DNA of 64,000 nucleotides from Kribbella voronezhensis (lineage in GTDB: Bacteria > Actinomycetota > Actinomycetes > Propionibacteriales > Kribbellaceae), in assembly GCF_004365175.1 (NCBI RefSeq), contig NZ_SOCE01000001.1, positions 1,165,154 through 1,229,153 of the forward strand. Reading direction: 5' to 3'. The notes under the pieces were generated by a model. That model did no database searches and was not told the DNA's origin. It saw only the letters and a list, made by a program, of their open reading frames with translations. Each line of letters starts with the position of its first letter. Position 1 is the stretch's first letter. Below, one piece after another: positions 40,395 to 49,694 of the stretch. The position numbers were made by a program, and so were the translations under genes.

Positions 40395-40445
40395 AGCGAG
40401 ACCTCGGATGATCGCGCCGCTCAGCCGGTTGGAATACTTGGCTCG

Positions 40446-40892
40446 GTGGATTCAGTACTGCGTTCCGCTGTGGCCGGCGATGTCGAGAAGGTCGCGGAGC
40501 TCCGAGCCGTGGTGATGCGGCCCGATCTGGAACGGCTCGGGCGCTACGACGAGCAGCGGGTGAGGCAACGGCTGCGGGACACGTTCTCGCCGCAGTACTC
40601 GTCGATCATCGAGGTCGGCGGGTCGTTCGCGGGGAGCGTCACTGTGCGACCGGTCGACGACGGATTGTTGCTCGAGCACTTCTATCTGGCTCCGCCGTTC
40701 CAGGGCCGCGGGCTCGGATCGTCGCTGTTGCGCGACTTGCTGGAGCGCATCGACGCCGACGGTCTCCCTGTCCGGTTGAACGTGCTGCAGGGCAGTGCGG
40801 CCCGGCGGCTCTACGAGCGCCACGACTTCGTGGTGGAGTCCGAGGACGCGATCGACGTCTTCATGGTGCGCCTACCTCGCAGTACGAGCTAG
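40446..40892 (+). CDS. GNAT family N-acetyltransferase
   Basis: A 148-residue single-domain GNAT with the acetyl-CoA loop LAPPFQGRGLGSSLLRDLLERI and the C-terminal strand NVLQGSAARRLYERHDFVVESEDAI. The start is the GTG at 40446; longer upstream frames overlap the divergent PLD-like gene. Its stop overlaps the end of the convergent VOC gene by 4 bp. The acceptor is unknown. Confidence 0.88.
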   Translation: MDSVLRSAVAGDVEKVAELRAVVMRPDLERLGRYDEQRVRQRLRDTFSPQYSSIIEVGGSFAGSVTVRPVDDGLLLEHFYLAPPFQGRGLGSSLLRDLLERIDADGLPVRLNVLQGSAARRLYERHDFVVESEDAIDVFMVRLPRSTS

Positions 40893-41233
40893 GTCGCGGG
40901 ACCACCGCCGTACCCGAACTCGTTGCCGTCCGGGTCGTTGTAGGTGACCTTCCGTACGCCGTTGTCGTAGGTCTCCCGCTCGACCGGCTCGATTCCGCGC
41001 GCGCTGATGCCGTCGATCACCGGGTCCAGGTCTTCCAGGAACACCGTGTTCACCGCATGACCGGCCCGCTCAGGCGCCTCGATGATGTAGACGTAGCGAT
41101 GCTCGGCGATCTCCCACACCGCCTCCTCGTCATTGGGCAAGAACGCCGGCGGCCCACCCAGGAACCGCTCGTACCACGCCTTCGCCGCCCCGATCTCCCG
41201 CACCGCGATCCCGGCAAACAAGTCAATCGTCAT
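40889..41233 (-). CDS. VOC (glyoxalase/dioxygenase-fold) protein
   Basis: A 114-residue single-domain vicinal-oxygen-chelate protein: LFAGIAVREIGAAKAWYERFLGGPP at the start, EIAEHRYVYIIEAP in the middle and VTYNDPDGNEFGYGG at the end. The start is the ATG at 41233. The frame is open upstream, but those residues are low-complexity and overlap the cysteine dioxygenase gene. Function among bleomycin resistance, isomerase or lyase types cannot be told. Confidence 0.87.
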   Translation of the reverse strand: MTIDLFAGIAVREIGAAKAWYERFLGGPPAFLPNDEEAVWEIAEHRYVYIIEAPERAGHAVNTVFLEDLDPVIDGISARGIEPVERETYDNGVRKVTYNDPDGNEFGYGGGPAT

Positions 41234-41295
41234 CCTCTCAGTACACCCCACCACCGGCTCTCCGCGAAGCGCGTCCCCGCCAGGCCGAAGGTCGA

Positions 41296-41775
41296 TCAGT
41301 TGTAGAACCGGCGGGCGCTGGTGCCGATTCGGGTGACGTCGGTGCCGTAGATGTGGAGGGAGATGGCGGTGGTGTCGCCGGTGTTGTGGACGCGGTGGAT
41401 GTCGCCGGGGGGCGCGAAGCCCCTGACGTCGCCGGTGTGGTTGTCGCTGCGGCCGACCAGGTTGAGGTCGGCGTCGTACAGCTCCTCGTGCTCGGTGCCC
41501 TGGATGACGCCGAAGACGCACCAGGTCACGTGGTCGTGGATCCGCGTCAACTGCCCCGGCCGCCAGACGAGCGCGATGATCGAGAACGAGCTGTCGGGTT
41601 CGACGTACAAGGTGTGGCTTGTGTACCGATCGGGTGAGCCGAGTCGCTGCTGTGCCGTCAGTACTGCGGGAGTCGGCAGGTGCCGGCGTAACTGGTCGGC
41701 GACGAGCTCGGCTGTGCCCGACCAGTCGGTGCGGGCAGCGACCGCCGTACGGACGCCATCGATGAGTTCGGTCAT
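41296..41775 (-). CDS. Cysteine dioxygenase family protein
   Basis: A 159-residue cupin that would oxidise cysteine (or a related thiol) to the sulfinate with O2 and Fe(II). Cupin motif 1 gives TRIHDHVTWCVFGVIQGTEHEELY (two iron-binding histidines) and motif 2 PPGDIHRVHNTGD the third. The start is the ATG at 41775 (MTELIDGVRTAV). It is divergently arranged with a LysR-type gene whose start region it overlaps. Confidence 0.9.
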   Translation of the reverse strand: MTELIDGVRTAVAARTDWSGTAELVADQLRRHLPTPAVLTAQQRLGSPDRYTSHTLYVEPDSSFSIIALVWRPGQLTRIHDHVTWCVFGVIQGTEHEELYDADLNLVGRSDNHTGDVRGFAPPGDIHRVHNTGDTTAISLHIYGTDVTRIGTSARRFYN

Positions 41776-42612
41776 CGACGCACTCGCTCGGCACGGCTCG
41801 TCACCGGGGCGGCCAAAGAGCTGCACTACTCGCAGCCGACGGTCAGTCACCACCTCGCCCGGCTCGAGGCGGAGACCGGTGCGCAACTACTGCAGAAGGT
41901 CGGCCGCGGCGTGCGGCTCACGCAGGCAGGGCAACTCCTCGCCGACCGCGCCGCCGAGATCATCGGCCGGGTCGACGCCGCCGATGCGGAACTCGCGGCT
42001 CACGTCGGGCTCACCGCCGGGCGGGTCCGGTTGGCCGGCTTCTCTTCGGCGATCGGATCCTTCGTACCCCGAGCGGCGGCCGCCCTCGCCGCCGGCTACC
42101 CGGGCCTGCAGATCACCCTCACGGACACCCATCCGATCGAAGCGCTCGACCTGCTGCGCGCGGGCCGGATCGAGGTCGCGATCATCTTCCGGTACGACGA
42201 GAGCGAACCCGAGCCGCCCGGCGTACGCCTGCATCACCTGCTCGACGACCCCATCTACCTGCTCACTCCGAAGCGCGTGAAGAACCTGGCCGCTCTGCGC
42301 GACGCCACCTGGATCGCCGGTTGTGAACGTTGCCGCAGTCATCTACTTTCCGTCTGCGACGCCGAGGGCTTCGAACCCGACGTCCGCTACACGACCGACG
42401 ACATGGTCGTCATGCAGGAACTCGTCGCAGCCGGCCTCGGCGTCACCACCATCCCCGGTCTCGCCCTCCAGGCCCACCGCACCAAGAAGATCGTCGCCAC
42501 CCGGCTCCCCGGCTCCAACCGCCACGTCTACGCCGCCACGTACGGCGAACCCCCCGACCCACCCGCCACCACCGCCCTCCTCACAGCCCTGACCCAAGCC
42601 ACCGCCGGCTAG
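41762..42612 (+). pseudogene. LysR family regulator with a broken N-terminus
   Basis: From 41800 the frame gives a typical LysR regulator: TGAAKELHYSQPTVSHHLARLE (HTH), GRGVRLTQAG and a substrate-binding domain to 42612. Codons before that point in the same frame contain no start codon. The missing first part is found one frame over, from the ATG at 41762 (MSSVIDALARHGS), joined by a -1 shift at 41800, where one G appears lost from TCG-GTC. The first internal start in frame is the GTG at 41911, which would remove the HTH. It is either a pseudogene or a sequence error. The likely target is the divergent cysteine dioxygenase gene. Confidence 0.75.
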
Positions 42613-42958
42613 CTCCGATCCCCCGGGCCGTCATCAGCTGAACGAGTGCGGGCGGATACGGCAGGCCCGTGGCCATCACCGCCCGCCGCGTCCTCGTCAA
42701 CGGCGGGCCCGGAATCATCGCCTGATCCACCACCACCGGCAAAACCCCTCACCGTCATGTGCGCTTTCCGGCTCGGCCACCGCAGAGGGCTAGTGGATCC
42801 ACTGGGGGGCACGGGGGACGGACCCCAGCGTGTCGACCAGGGTGTTTCACGGGCGCGTGGCGGACGAGACGTCGACATGCTGGTGTGCGTCCAGGGAGCT
42901 GGTTTCGCTCGGACCTGGATGTCTTCGTGCCGGTTCCGATTGAGAGGCAGTGCGTGAC
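42613..42958. other. Intergenic region upstream of the epoxide hydrolase genes
   Basis: 346 bp without a convincing gene. Frames on both strands are short and lack SD or domain features. The promoter for the epoxide hydrolase cluster should lie here. A GAGAGG at 42942-42947 is the SD for the first gene. No clear operator palindrome is seen. Confidence 0.4.
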
Positions 42959-44161
42959 ATGACCACGCTCGAACGGCAAGTGAGCCATGCGATCCGACCG
43001 TTCACCGTCCGTTTCCGCGACGCGGCGCTCGACGATCTGCGCCGCCGGCTGAGGGCGACGCGCTGGCCCGCCCGGGAGCTCGTCGGCGATCGCTCGCAGG
43101 GGGTGCAGCTGGCCACGATGCGGGCGCTGGGCAAGTACTGGGAGAAGGACTACGACCTACGGCGAGTGCAGTCCCGGCTGAACGCGCTGCCCCAGTTCAC
43201 CACCGAGATCGACGGCGTGAACATCCACTTCGTCCACGTCAGGTCCAAGCATCCGGACGCGCTGCCGCTGATCATGACTCACGGCTGGCCGGGATCGGTC
43301 ATCGAGATGCTCGACTCCGTCGGCCCGCTGACCAACCCGACCGCGCACGGCGGCACTCCGGCGGACGCATTCCATCTCGTGCTGCCGTCACTGCCGGGGT
43401 ACGGCTTCTCGGCCGAGCCTGCCGAGGTCGGCTGGGACCTTGTGCGCACCGCCCGGGCCTGGGCAGTGCTGATGCGCCGGCTCGGCTACGACCGCTACGT
43501 GGCGCAGGGCGGTGACGTCGGCGCCGGTGTCACCGACGCGCTCGGACGGCTGGGCCCGCAGGGGCTGGTCGGCATCCACACCAACCTGCTGGTGCCGGCG
43601 CTCAACGACCCCACCTCGCTGCCGGACGACACCGAGGAGGAACGCGCCGCGCTCGCCGCGATCAAGGTCTTCCAGACCAGCGGCAACGGGTACTTCGTGG
43701 AGATGGCGACCCGGCCGGAGACGATCGGGTACGCGCTGCTGGACTCGCCGTCCGCGCTCGCCGCCTGGATGATCGACCACGACACCGACGCCTACTACAA
43801 GATCGCCGGCGCCTTCGTCGACGACAACCCCTCGGGCAACCTCACCCGGGACCACATCCTCGACGACATCACCGCCTACTGGCTGACCGGCACCGGAGCG
43901 TCAACGGCCCGGTCGTACTGGGAGGCGTACGGGCCGGACGCGCCTGCCGCGGGCGGCCCGCCGCTGCCGGATCCACGGGTTCCGGTCGGGTTCAGCACGT
44001 TCCCCGGCGAGATCTGGCGGACACCACGCAGCTGGGCCGAAAAGGCCTACCCCACGCTCAACTACTTCGGGGTAGCGGAACGCGGCGGCCACTTCGCTGC
44101 CTGGGAAGAGCCGGAACTGTTCGCGGCGGAACTTCGGGCCGCGTTCCGTCCACTGCGATAG
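42959..44161 (+). CDS. Epoxide hydrolase family protein (EHN type, cytosolic)
   Basis: A 400-residue alpha/beta hydrolase with the EHN N-terminal domain (about 10-110: FTVRFRDAALDDLRRRLRATRWP). The oxyanion motif is MTHGWPGSVIEML, the nucleophile Asp is in VAQGGDVGAGV, and the catalytic His is in RGGHFAAWEEPE. It would open an epoxide to a diol. It is followed by a paralogue about 60% identical by eye that carries a Tat signal. The ATG at 42959 fits the SD better than the GTG at 42950. Confidence 0.9.
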   Translation: MTTLERQVSHAIRPFTVRFRDAALDDLRRRLRATRWPARELVGDRSQGVQLATMRALGKYWEKDYDLRRVQSRLNALPQFTTEIDGVNIHFVHVRSKHPDALPLIMTHGWPGSVIEMLDSVGPLTNPTAHGGTPADAFHLVLPSLPGYGFSAEPAEVGWDLVRTARAWAVLMRRLGYDRYVAQGGDVGAGVTDALGRLGPQGLVGIHTNLLVPALNDPTSLPDDTEEERAALAAIKVFQTSGNGYFVEMATRPETIGYALLDSPSALAAWMIDHDTDAYYKIAGAFVDDNPSGNLTRDHILDDITAYWLTGTGASTARSYWEAYGPDAPAAGGPPLPDPRVPVGFSTFPGEIWRTPRSWAEKAYPTLNYFGVAERGGHFAAWEEPELFAAELRAAFRPLR

Positions 44162-44257
44162 CCGCAGGCCACGAACCCGAACACCGCAGCCACGCCGACA
44201 GTGGCGCGCAGCGAGCTGAGTGCGCCGCCCGTACATCGAACCTTGAGGTGGAGAACC

Positions 44258-45553
44258 ATGACTTCGTCCGCATCCCAACCCACTCGACGGCAGGTGCTGC
44301 AGGGCGGCCTCGCGGCCGGCGTCACCGTCGCCGCGTACGCCGCGCTCGGCCAGGCGCCGGCGAGCGCGGCACCGTCCACCGGCCCGACCGGGATTCGCCC
44401 GTTCCGGGTCGCGATCCGGCGTGAACAGGTGGCCGACATGCGCCGCCGCATCGCCGCAACCCGGTGGCCGTCTGCCGAGCTCGTCTCCGACCGCTCGCAA
44501 GGCGTACAGCTGGCAACCGCTCAGGCCCTGGCCCGGTACTGGGCGAGGAGCTACGACTGGCGGCGGTTCGAGGCGAAACTCAACGCGCTGCCGCAGTTCA
44601 CGACGGAGATCGACGGCGTCGACGTGCACTTCATCCACGTCCGCTCGCGGCACCGCAACGCACTGCCGCTCGTCATGACCCACGGCTGGCCCGGCTCGAT
44701 CGTCGAACTGCTGGAGACGGTCGGCCCCCTCACGAATCCGACCGCACACGGCGGCACGGCGGCGGACGCATTCCATCTGGTACTGCCGTCGATCCCGGGC
44801 TACGGCTTCTCCGGCAAACCGACCGAACTTGGCTGGGACACCAACCGAACGGCCCGCGCCTGGGCTGAACTCATGCGCCGCCTCGGCTACACCCGCTACG
44901 TCGCCCAAGGCGGTGACGTCGGCGCGGCCGTCACCGACAACATCGGCCGCCTGGCACCCGCGGGACTACTCGGCATCCACCTGAACCTGCTGGTCCCGGC
45001 GTTGGCCGGCACCGGCACTCTGCCGAAGACGACCGACGAGGAGAAGGCCGCACTCGCCGCACTCCAGGTCTTTTCGACGAGCGGCAAGGGCTACCTGGTC
45101 GAGCAGTCGACGCGGCCGCAGACGATCGGTTACGCACTGCTGGACTCCCCGGTCGCGCTGGCGGCCTGGATGCTCGACCACGACACCGACAGCTACCTCA
45201 AGATCTCCCGCGCCTTCCGCGGCGGCTCGCCGTCGGGCAACCTCACCCGCGACCACGTCCTCGACAACGTCTCGGTGTACTGGCTGACCGGCACCGGGGA
45301 GTCGGCTGCCCGCACCTACTGGGAGAGAGCGCAGACCGCCGCCGCGGGCCGCACCCCTGCGCCGGTGACCGTCCCAGTCGCGTTCAGCGCCTTCCCGGGC
45401 GAAATCTTCCAGGCACCGCGCACCTGGGCCGAGAGCAGCTATCCGACCCTCAGCTACTACAACAAGCCCGCGCGAGGCGGACACTTCGCCGCCTGGGAGG
45501 AGCCCGAAGTGTTCACTCAGGAAATTCGTGCCGCCTTCCGATCACTTCGCTGA
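44258..45553 (+). CDS. Epoxide hydrolase family protein (EHN type, Tat-exported)
   Basis: A 431-residue paralogue of the preceding gene with the same catalytic motifs (MTHGWPGSIVELL, VAQGGDVGAAV, RGGHFAAWEEPE). It differs by a twin-arginine signal (R10-R11, TRRQVLQGGLAAGVTVAAYAALG, cleavage near ASA-AP at about 37), so it should fold in the cytoplasm and be exported. The ATG at 44258 follows GGAG. The pair is a tandem duplication with one copy kept inside and one outside the membrane. Confidence 0.9.
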   Translation: MTSSASQPTRRQVLQGGLAAGVTVAAYAALGQAPASAAPSTGPTGIRPFRVAIRREQVADMRRRIAATRWPSAELVSDRSQGVQLATAQALARYWARSYDWRRFEAKLNALPQFTTEIDGVDVHFIHVRSRHRNALPLVMTHGWPGSIVELLETVGPLTNPTAHGGTAADAFHLVLPSIPGYGFSGKPTELGWDTNRTARAWAELMRRLGYTRYVAQGGDVGAAVTDNIGRLAPAGLLGIHLNLLVPALAGTGTLPKTTDEEKAALAALQVFSTSGKGYLVEQSTRPQTIGYALLDSPVALAAWMLDHDTDSYLKISRAFRGGSPSGNLTRDHVLDNVSVYWLTGTGESAARTYWERAQTAAAGRTPAPVTVPVAFSAFPGEIFQAPRTWAESSYPTLSYYNKPARGGHFAAWEEPEVFTQEIRAAFRSLR

Positions 45554-45620
45554 CCCGAGTAGCGCGGCGGACGACCAACCCCGGCCGGAGGACCGGCCCG
45601 AAAGTCAGGAGCAGCAGGAC

Positions 45621-46463
45621 ATGGGTGCGACAGAACAATTCCACATCAACGAGGTCTCCCCGGCCTACTGGCGGGTGACCTTCGACAACGGCCCGGTCAA
45701 TCTGCTGGATCCCGACACCGTCGAGCAGCTCGGCGCGCTCATCGGACGCATGGAGAACGACCCGGACCTCACGGTTGTCGTCTTCCGCAGTGACAAACCG
45801 GGGTACTTCATGGCCCACTGGGATTTCCTGGCCGACACCGCCCGCGTGGCGGGAATGCGGCCCGGCCCGACGGGCCTGCATCCGTACGTAGACAACTTCG
45901 TGCGGCTGAGCAGGCTGCCGGTAGCCACGATCTCGGAGATCCGCGGGCGGACCCGTGGCGCCGGCAGCGAGTTCGTTCTCGCCACCGACATCCGCTTCGC
46001 GTCGGAGAAGGCGGTCCTGGGGCAGTTCGAGGTCGGTGTCGGCGCCGTCCCCGGCGGAGGTCCGATGGCACGGCTGGGGCGCCTGGTCGGCCGCGGCCGT
46101 GCGCTGGAGATCCTGCTCGGCGGCGACGACATTCCCGCCGACCTGGCCGCTGAGTACGGCTATGTGAACCGGGTCGTCCCGGACACTGACCTCGAGGCTT
46201 TCACCGACGCGTTGGCCCGCCGAATCGCAGCCTTCGACAAAGTCGCGGTCAGCGGCATCAAGAAGCTCGTCGACGCGGCCACCCTGCCAGGCGACGAAGA
46301 ATTCGCGGCCGGGCTTGCCGCCTACTTCGCCACCGCGGGCCGCCCGCAGCACCGGCCCTTCGTCCAGCTCCTGCTCGACAAGGGACTCCAGCAGCCCGAC
46401 GGCATCGAGGTCAACCTCGGTGCTGCGATCGGAGAGCTGCAACAGACCCCGTCGGCCGGCTGA
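45621..46463 (+). CDS. Enoyl-CoA hydratase/isomerase family protein
   Basis: A 280-residue crotonase-fold protein. Recognisable parts are YWRVTFDNGPVNLLDPDTVEQL, VVVFRSDKPGYFMAHWD, ATISEIRGRTRGAGSEFVLATDIRFAS (oxyanion hole) and GQFEVGVGAVPGGGPMARLGRLVGRGRALEILL. The usual second catalytic glutamate is replaced in this stretch, so isomerase or hydrolase activity is possible. The ATG at 45621 follows AGGAG. It lies 67 bp after the Tat-exported epoxide hydrolase gene and is probably in the same operon. Confidence 0.88.
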   Translation: MGATEQFHINEVSPAYWRVTFDNGPVNLLDPDTVEQLGALIGRMENDPDLTVVVFRSDKPGYFMAHWDFLADTARVAGMRPGPTGLHPYVDNFVRLSRLPVATISEIRGRTRGAGSEFVLATDIRFASEKAVLGQFEVGVGAVPGGGPMARLGRLVGRGRALEILLGGDDIPADLAAEYGYVNRVVPDTDLEAFTDALARRIAAFDKVAVSGIKKLVDAATLPGDEEFAAGLAAYFATAGRPQHRPFVQLLLDKGLQQPDGIEVNLGAAIGELQQTPSAG

Positions 46464-46568
46464 AGTCATCGAACCGCCTGGTGCGCGTGAGCCAGGTGGC
46501 CGTCGTCGCGGGTCCTTCCCCCTGTACGGCGGAGTGGCGGACTTGCCCGCCTCGCATGGCAAGATCGG

Positions 46569-49500
46569 GTGGTGCAGATCGGGATGCTAGGGCCGTTCGA
46601 GGTTCGTACCGGCGACGGCGTCCTCGCCGAGGTGCCGGGGGCTCGGTTGCGGGGACTGTTGGTGGCGTTGGCGCTCAGGCCGGGGCAGGTGGTTCCGAAG
46701 GCGACGCTCGTCGACTGGATCTGGGGTGAGCAGCCGCCGGCCGAGGCTGCGAATGCCCTGCAGCGCTTGGTTTCCCGGCTGCGAAAGGTGCTGCCGATCG
46801 AGGGGCATCCGGACGGCTACCGGCTGGCCGTGGAGCCGGACGCTGTCGACGCCGTACGGTTCGAGCGCCTCCTCGGTCAGAGCCGCGGCGGCGAGCGGAT
46901 CGAGCTGCTTCGCGAGGCGCTGAGCTTGTGGCGTGGCGATGCGCTGCAGGACATCGGTTTGCAGGACAGCGGCGCGTTCGACGCCGCGGTCACCCGGCTC
47001 GAAGGACTACGCCTGGCGGCCCTGGAGGACCGGTTCGATGCGGAGATCAGCCTCGGCCACGGCGCCGACCTGGTCACCGAACTGACCGATCTGGTCGCTG
47101 CCCACCCTGTCCGGGAACGGCTCGTCGCAGCGCTGATGCGTGCCCTCGTTGCGGCAGGACGGGACTCCGAAGCACTGGGCGTCTACCAACGCACGAGAGA
47201 AGCCCTGGCCGACGAGCTGGGCGTGGACCCATCGGCGGACTTGTCCGCAGTGCACGTCGCGTTGCTGCGCGGCGAATTGAGTAAGCCCGCGGACGCCGCC
47301 CTCGAGACCAACCTCCGCGCCGAGCTGACCAGCTTTGTCGGCAAGGAGGCTGACGTCGCCGAGGTTCGCGAGCTCATCGGCGGGCATCGGCTGACGACGC
47401 TGATCGGTCCGGGCGGCGCCGGGAAGACCAGGCTGGCAACGGAAACCGGACAGACACTGCACGGCGAGCTACCGGACGGCGTCTGGCTGGTGGAGCTCGC
47501 GCCGATCGGGGCCGACGGTGACGTGGCGCAGGCGACGCTCGCTGCGCTCGGCTTGCGTGACGCGCTGTTGAGCGACACGTCGGATCTGCAGCCGACCGAC
47601 CGCGCGATCGCAGCGCTTCGCGAGCGGGAGGCGCTGCTGATTCTGGACAACTGCGAGCACGTGATCGAGTCCGCGGCGGCGTTCGCCCACCGGGTCCTCG
47701 GCGAATGTCCGCGGTTGCGAATCCTCGCGACGAGCAGGGAGCCACTCGGCATCACCGGTGAAGCGCTGTGGCGGGTCGTGCCGTTGTCTCTGCCGTCGGC
47801 GGAAGCGGATCCCAAGGAGATCGAGTCCTCGCCGGCTGTCCGGCTGCTGCGGGACCGGGCGAGCGCAGTACAGAAGGAACTCGCAGCCGATGCCCGGACG
47901 TTGGCGACCATGGCACGTGTCTGCCGGGCACTGGACGGCATGCCGCTCGCCATCGAACTGGCCGCGGCCCGGTTGCGCACCATGTCTCTCGATCAGCTCG
48001 CCGAGCGGCTCGACGACGTCTTCCGCCTGCTGACGGGCGGCAGCCGCACTGCGCTCCCCCGGCAGCGGACGCTGCGCGCGGTGATCGACTGGAGCTGGGC
48101 GCTGCTGAGCGATGCCGAACGGGCCGTACTGCGAAGGCTCTCGGTGTTCGCAGGTGGCGCGAGTCCGGAGGCAGCCGAGCGAGTCTGCTCCGGCGACACG
48201 GTCGAGGCAGGCGAGGTGTTCGAGCTGCTGACCGCGCTGACCGAGAAGTCGCTGGTCGTCGCCGACATCGACGCCGCACCGCGGTACCGGATGCTCGGCA
48301 CGATCAAGGAGTACGCCGGGCAGCGGCTCGCGGAGGCGGGCGAGGCCGAGTCGGCGCGCCGTGCTCATCTCGCCTACTTCACAGAGCTCGCCGAGACCGC
48401 GGAGCCGCATCTTCGCCGCGCCGACCAGCTGGAATGGCTTGCGGTGCTCCGGGCCGAGCACGACAACCTCAGTACGGCGATGCGCGGTGCGATCTCGGTC
48501 GGCGAGGCCCAGGAGGCGATGCGGCTCGCGGCGTACGCCGGCTGGTACTGGTGGCTCAGCGGCCACAAGGCCGAGGGCAACGATCTGGTCATGGCGGCCA
48601 CCAGGGCGCCTGGCGAAGTTACCGATGAGATCCGGGCGAGGGTGTACGCACTGGTCGTGTTGTTCCTGAACTCGGGGCCGGGCGACCAGCGCGTGGCCAA
48701 GGAGTGGATCCACGAGGCCCACCGGATCAGCCGGCGCCTTCAGGCGGCGCCCGCGTTCCTGGAGCTGGTCGACCCGCTGGAGCGGATGCTGGAAGGGCCA
48801 GGTGACTTCCTGTCCGCCTGGGAACCCTTGCTGGACAACGAAGACCCGTGGGTCCGCGCGCTGACCCGGCTGCAACTCGGCAAGCTGCGGATCGTGCTCG
48901 GCCATGCCGGGCGGGAGGCGGACGACAATCTCGAGCTCGCCCTGACGGAGTTCCGGTCACTCGGCGAGCGGTTCGGCATCTCGTTCGCCCTGAGTGAGCT
49001 GGCGGAACGGATGGCCGTCCGCGGGGATTTCGCCGGCGCGTGCGAGTACTACGATCAGGCGGCCGCGGTGGTCATCGAAGTCGGTGCCGTGGAGGATGTC
49101 CTGCCGATCCGCTCGCGCCAGGCTCAGCTGTACTGGCTCCTGGGTGACAAGGAATCGAGCGACGCCGCGATGGCCGAAGCGCGGCGGTACGCCGAACGGG
49201 TCACCTGGCCGGGCTCCTTGGGCATGCTGGCCCTCACGAAGGCAGAACTGGCCCGCTGGGGCGGCGACACCGCGGAGGCACGCCACCAGGTCGGCGTCGC
49301 GCGAGAGATCCTGGGTGACGAGGCGGAGCAGCCGGGCATCCGGGCGGTGACCCACAGCCTGCTCGGCTTCCTCGCCACCGATCCAGCCGTTGCCCGTGAA
49401 CACTACGCTGCCGCGTGCCGGTCGGCGGCCGAAGGTGGGCACGCACCGGCGACGGCACAGGTGCTGGTCGGCGTGGCAGAGCTTGCCTTGCGCAACGACC

Positions 49501-49694
49501 AGTACGAGCAGGCCGCGCGACTGGTTGCCGCAGCCATCGGCGTACGGGGACTGCCTGATCGGTCCCAACCCGATGAGGCCAGGATCGAGCAGGCAGCGCT
49601 GAGCCGCCTCGGCGAAGCGAAGTTCGCGGAGGCGGCTCGAGAAGGCGCGGAGTCGAACTGGAGTCAGCTGGTCGAGATCACGCTCGCTTCGTGA
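46569..49694 (+). CDS. AfsR/SARP-type regulator with NB-ARC ATPase and TPR region
   Basis: A 1041-residue regulator. It has an OmpR-like winged helix (about 1-95, MLGPFEVRTGDGVLAEV...), a BTAD bacterial transcriptional activation domain (about 100-245), an NB-ARC NTPase with Walker A GPGGAGKT (about 279-286) and Walker-B-like ALLILDNCEHV, then a winged-helix/TPR C-terminal half. SARPs of this size activate secondary-metabolite clusters; no biosynthetic cluster is obvious here, so the targets may be the neighbouring epoxide-hydrolase or ABC-exporter genes. Its 3' end overlaps the ABC permease gene by 17 bp. Confidence 0.93.
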   Translation: MVQIGMLGPFEVRTGDGVLAEVPGARLRGLLVALALRPGQVVPKATLVDWIWGEQPPAEAANALQRLVSRLRKVLPIEGHPDGYRLAVEPDAVDAVRFERLLGQSRGGERIELLREALSLWRGDALQDIGLQDSGAFDAAVTRLEGLRLAALEDRFDAEISLGHGADLVTELTDLVAAHPVRERLVAALMRALVAAGRDSEALGVYQRTREALADELGVDPSADLSAVHVALLRGELSKPADAALETNLRAELTSFVGKEADVAEVRELIGGHRLTTLIGPGGAGKTRLATETGQTLHGELPDGVWLVELAPIGADGDVAQATLAALGLRDALLSDTSDLQPTDRAIAALREREALLILDNCEHVIESAAAFAHRVLGECPRLRILATSREPLGITGEALWRVVPLSLPSAEADPKEIESSPAVRLLRDRASAVQKELAADARTLATMARVCRALDGMPLAIELAAARLRTMSLDQLAERLDDVFRLLTGGSRTALPRQRTLRAVIDWSWALLSDAERAVLRRLSVFAGGASPEAAERVCSGDTVEAGEVFELLTALTEKSLVVADIDAAPRYRMLGTIKEYAGQRLAEAGEAESARRAHLAYFTELAETAEPHLRRADQLEWLAVLRAEHDNLSTAMRGAISVGEAQEAMRLAAYAGWYWWLSGHKAEGNDLVMAATRAPGEVTDEIRARVYALVVLFLNSGPGDQRVAKEWIHEAHRISRRLQAAPAFLELVDPLERMLEGPGDFLSAWEPLLDNEDPWVRALTRLQLGKLRIVLGHAGREADDNLELALTEFRSLGERFGISFALSELAERMAVRGDFAGACEYYDQAAAVVIEVGAVEDVLPIRSRQAQLYWLLGDKESSDAAMAEARRYAERVTWPGSLGMLALTKAELARWGGDTAEARHQVGVAREILGDEAEQPGIRAVTHSLLGFLATDPAVAREHYAAACRSAAEGGHAPATAQVLVGVAELALRNDQYEQAARLVAAAIGVRGLPDRSQPDEARIEQAALSRLGEAKFAEAAREGAESNWSQLVEITLAS

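Noticed and set aside
42609-42878. Minus-strand open frame between the LysR and epoxide hydrolase genes
   Set aside because: No SD, no domain, and it overlaps the LysR 3' end; likely chance.
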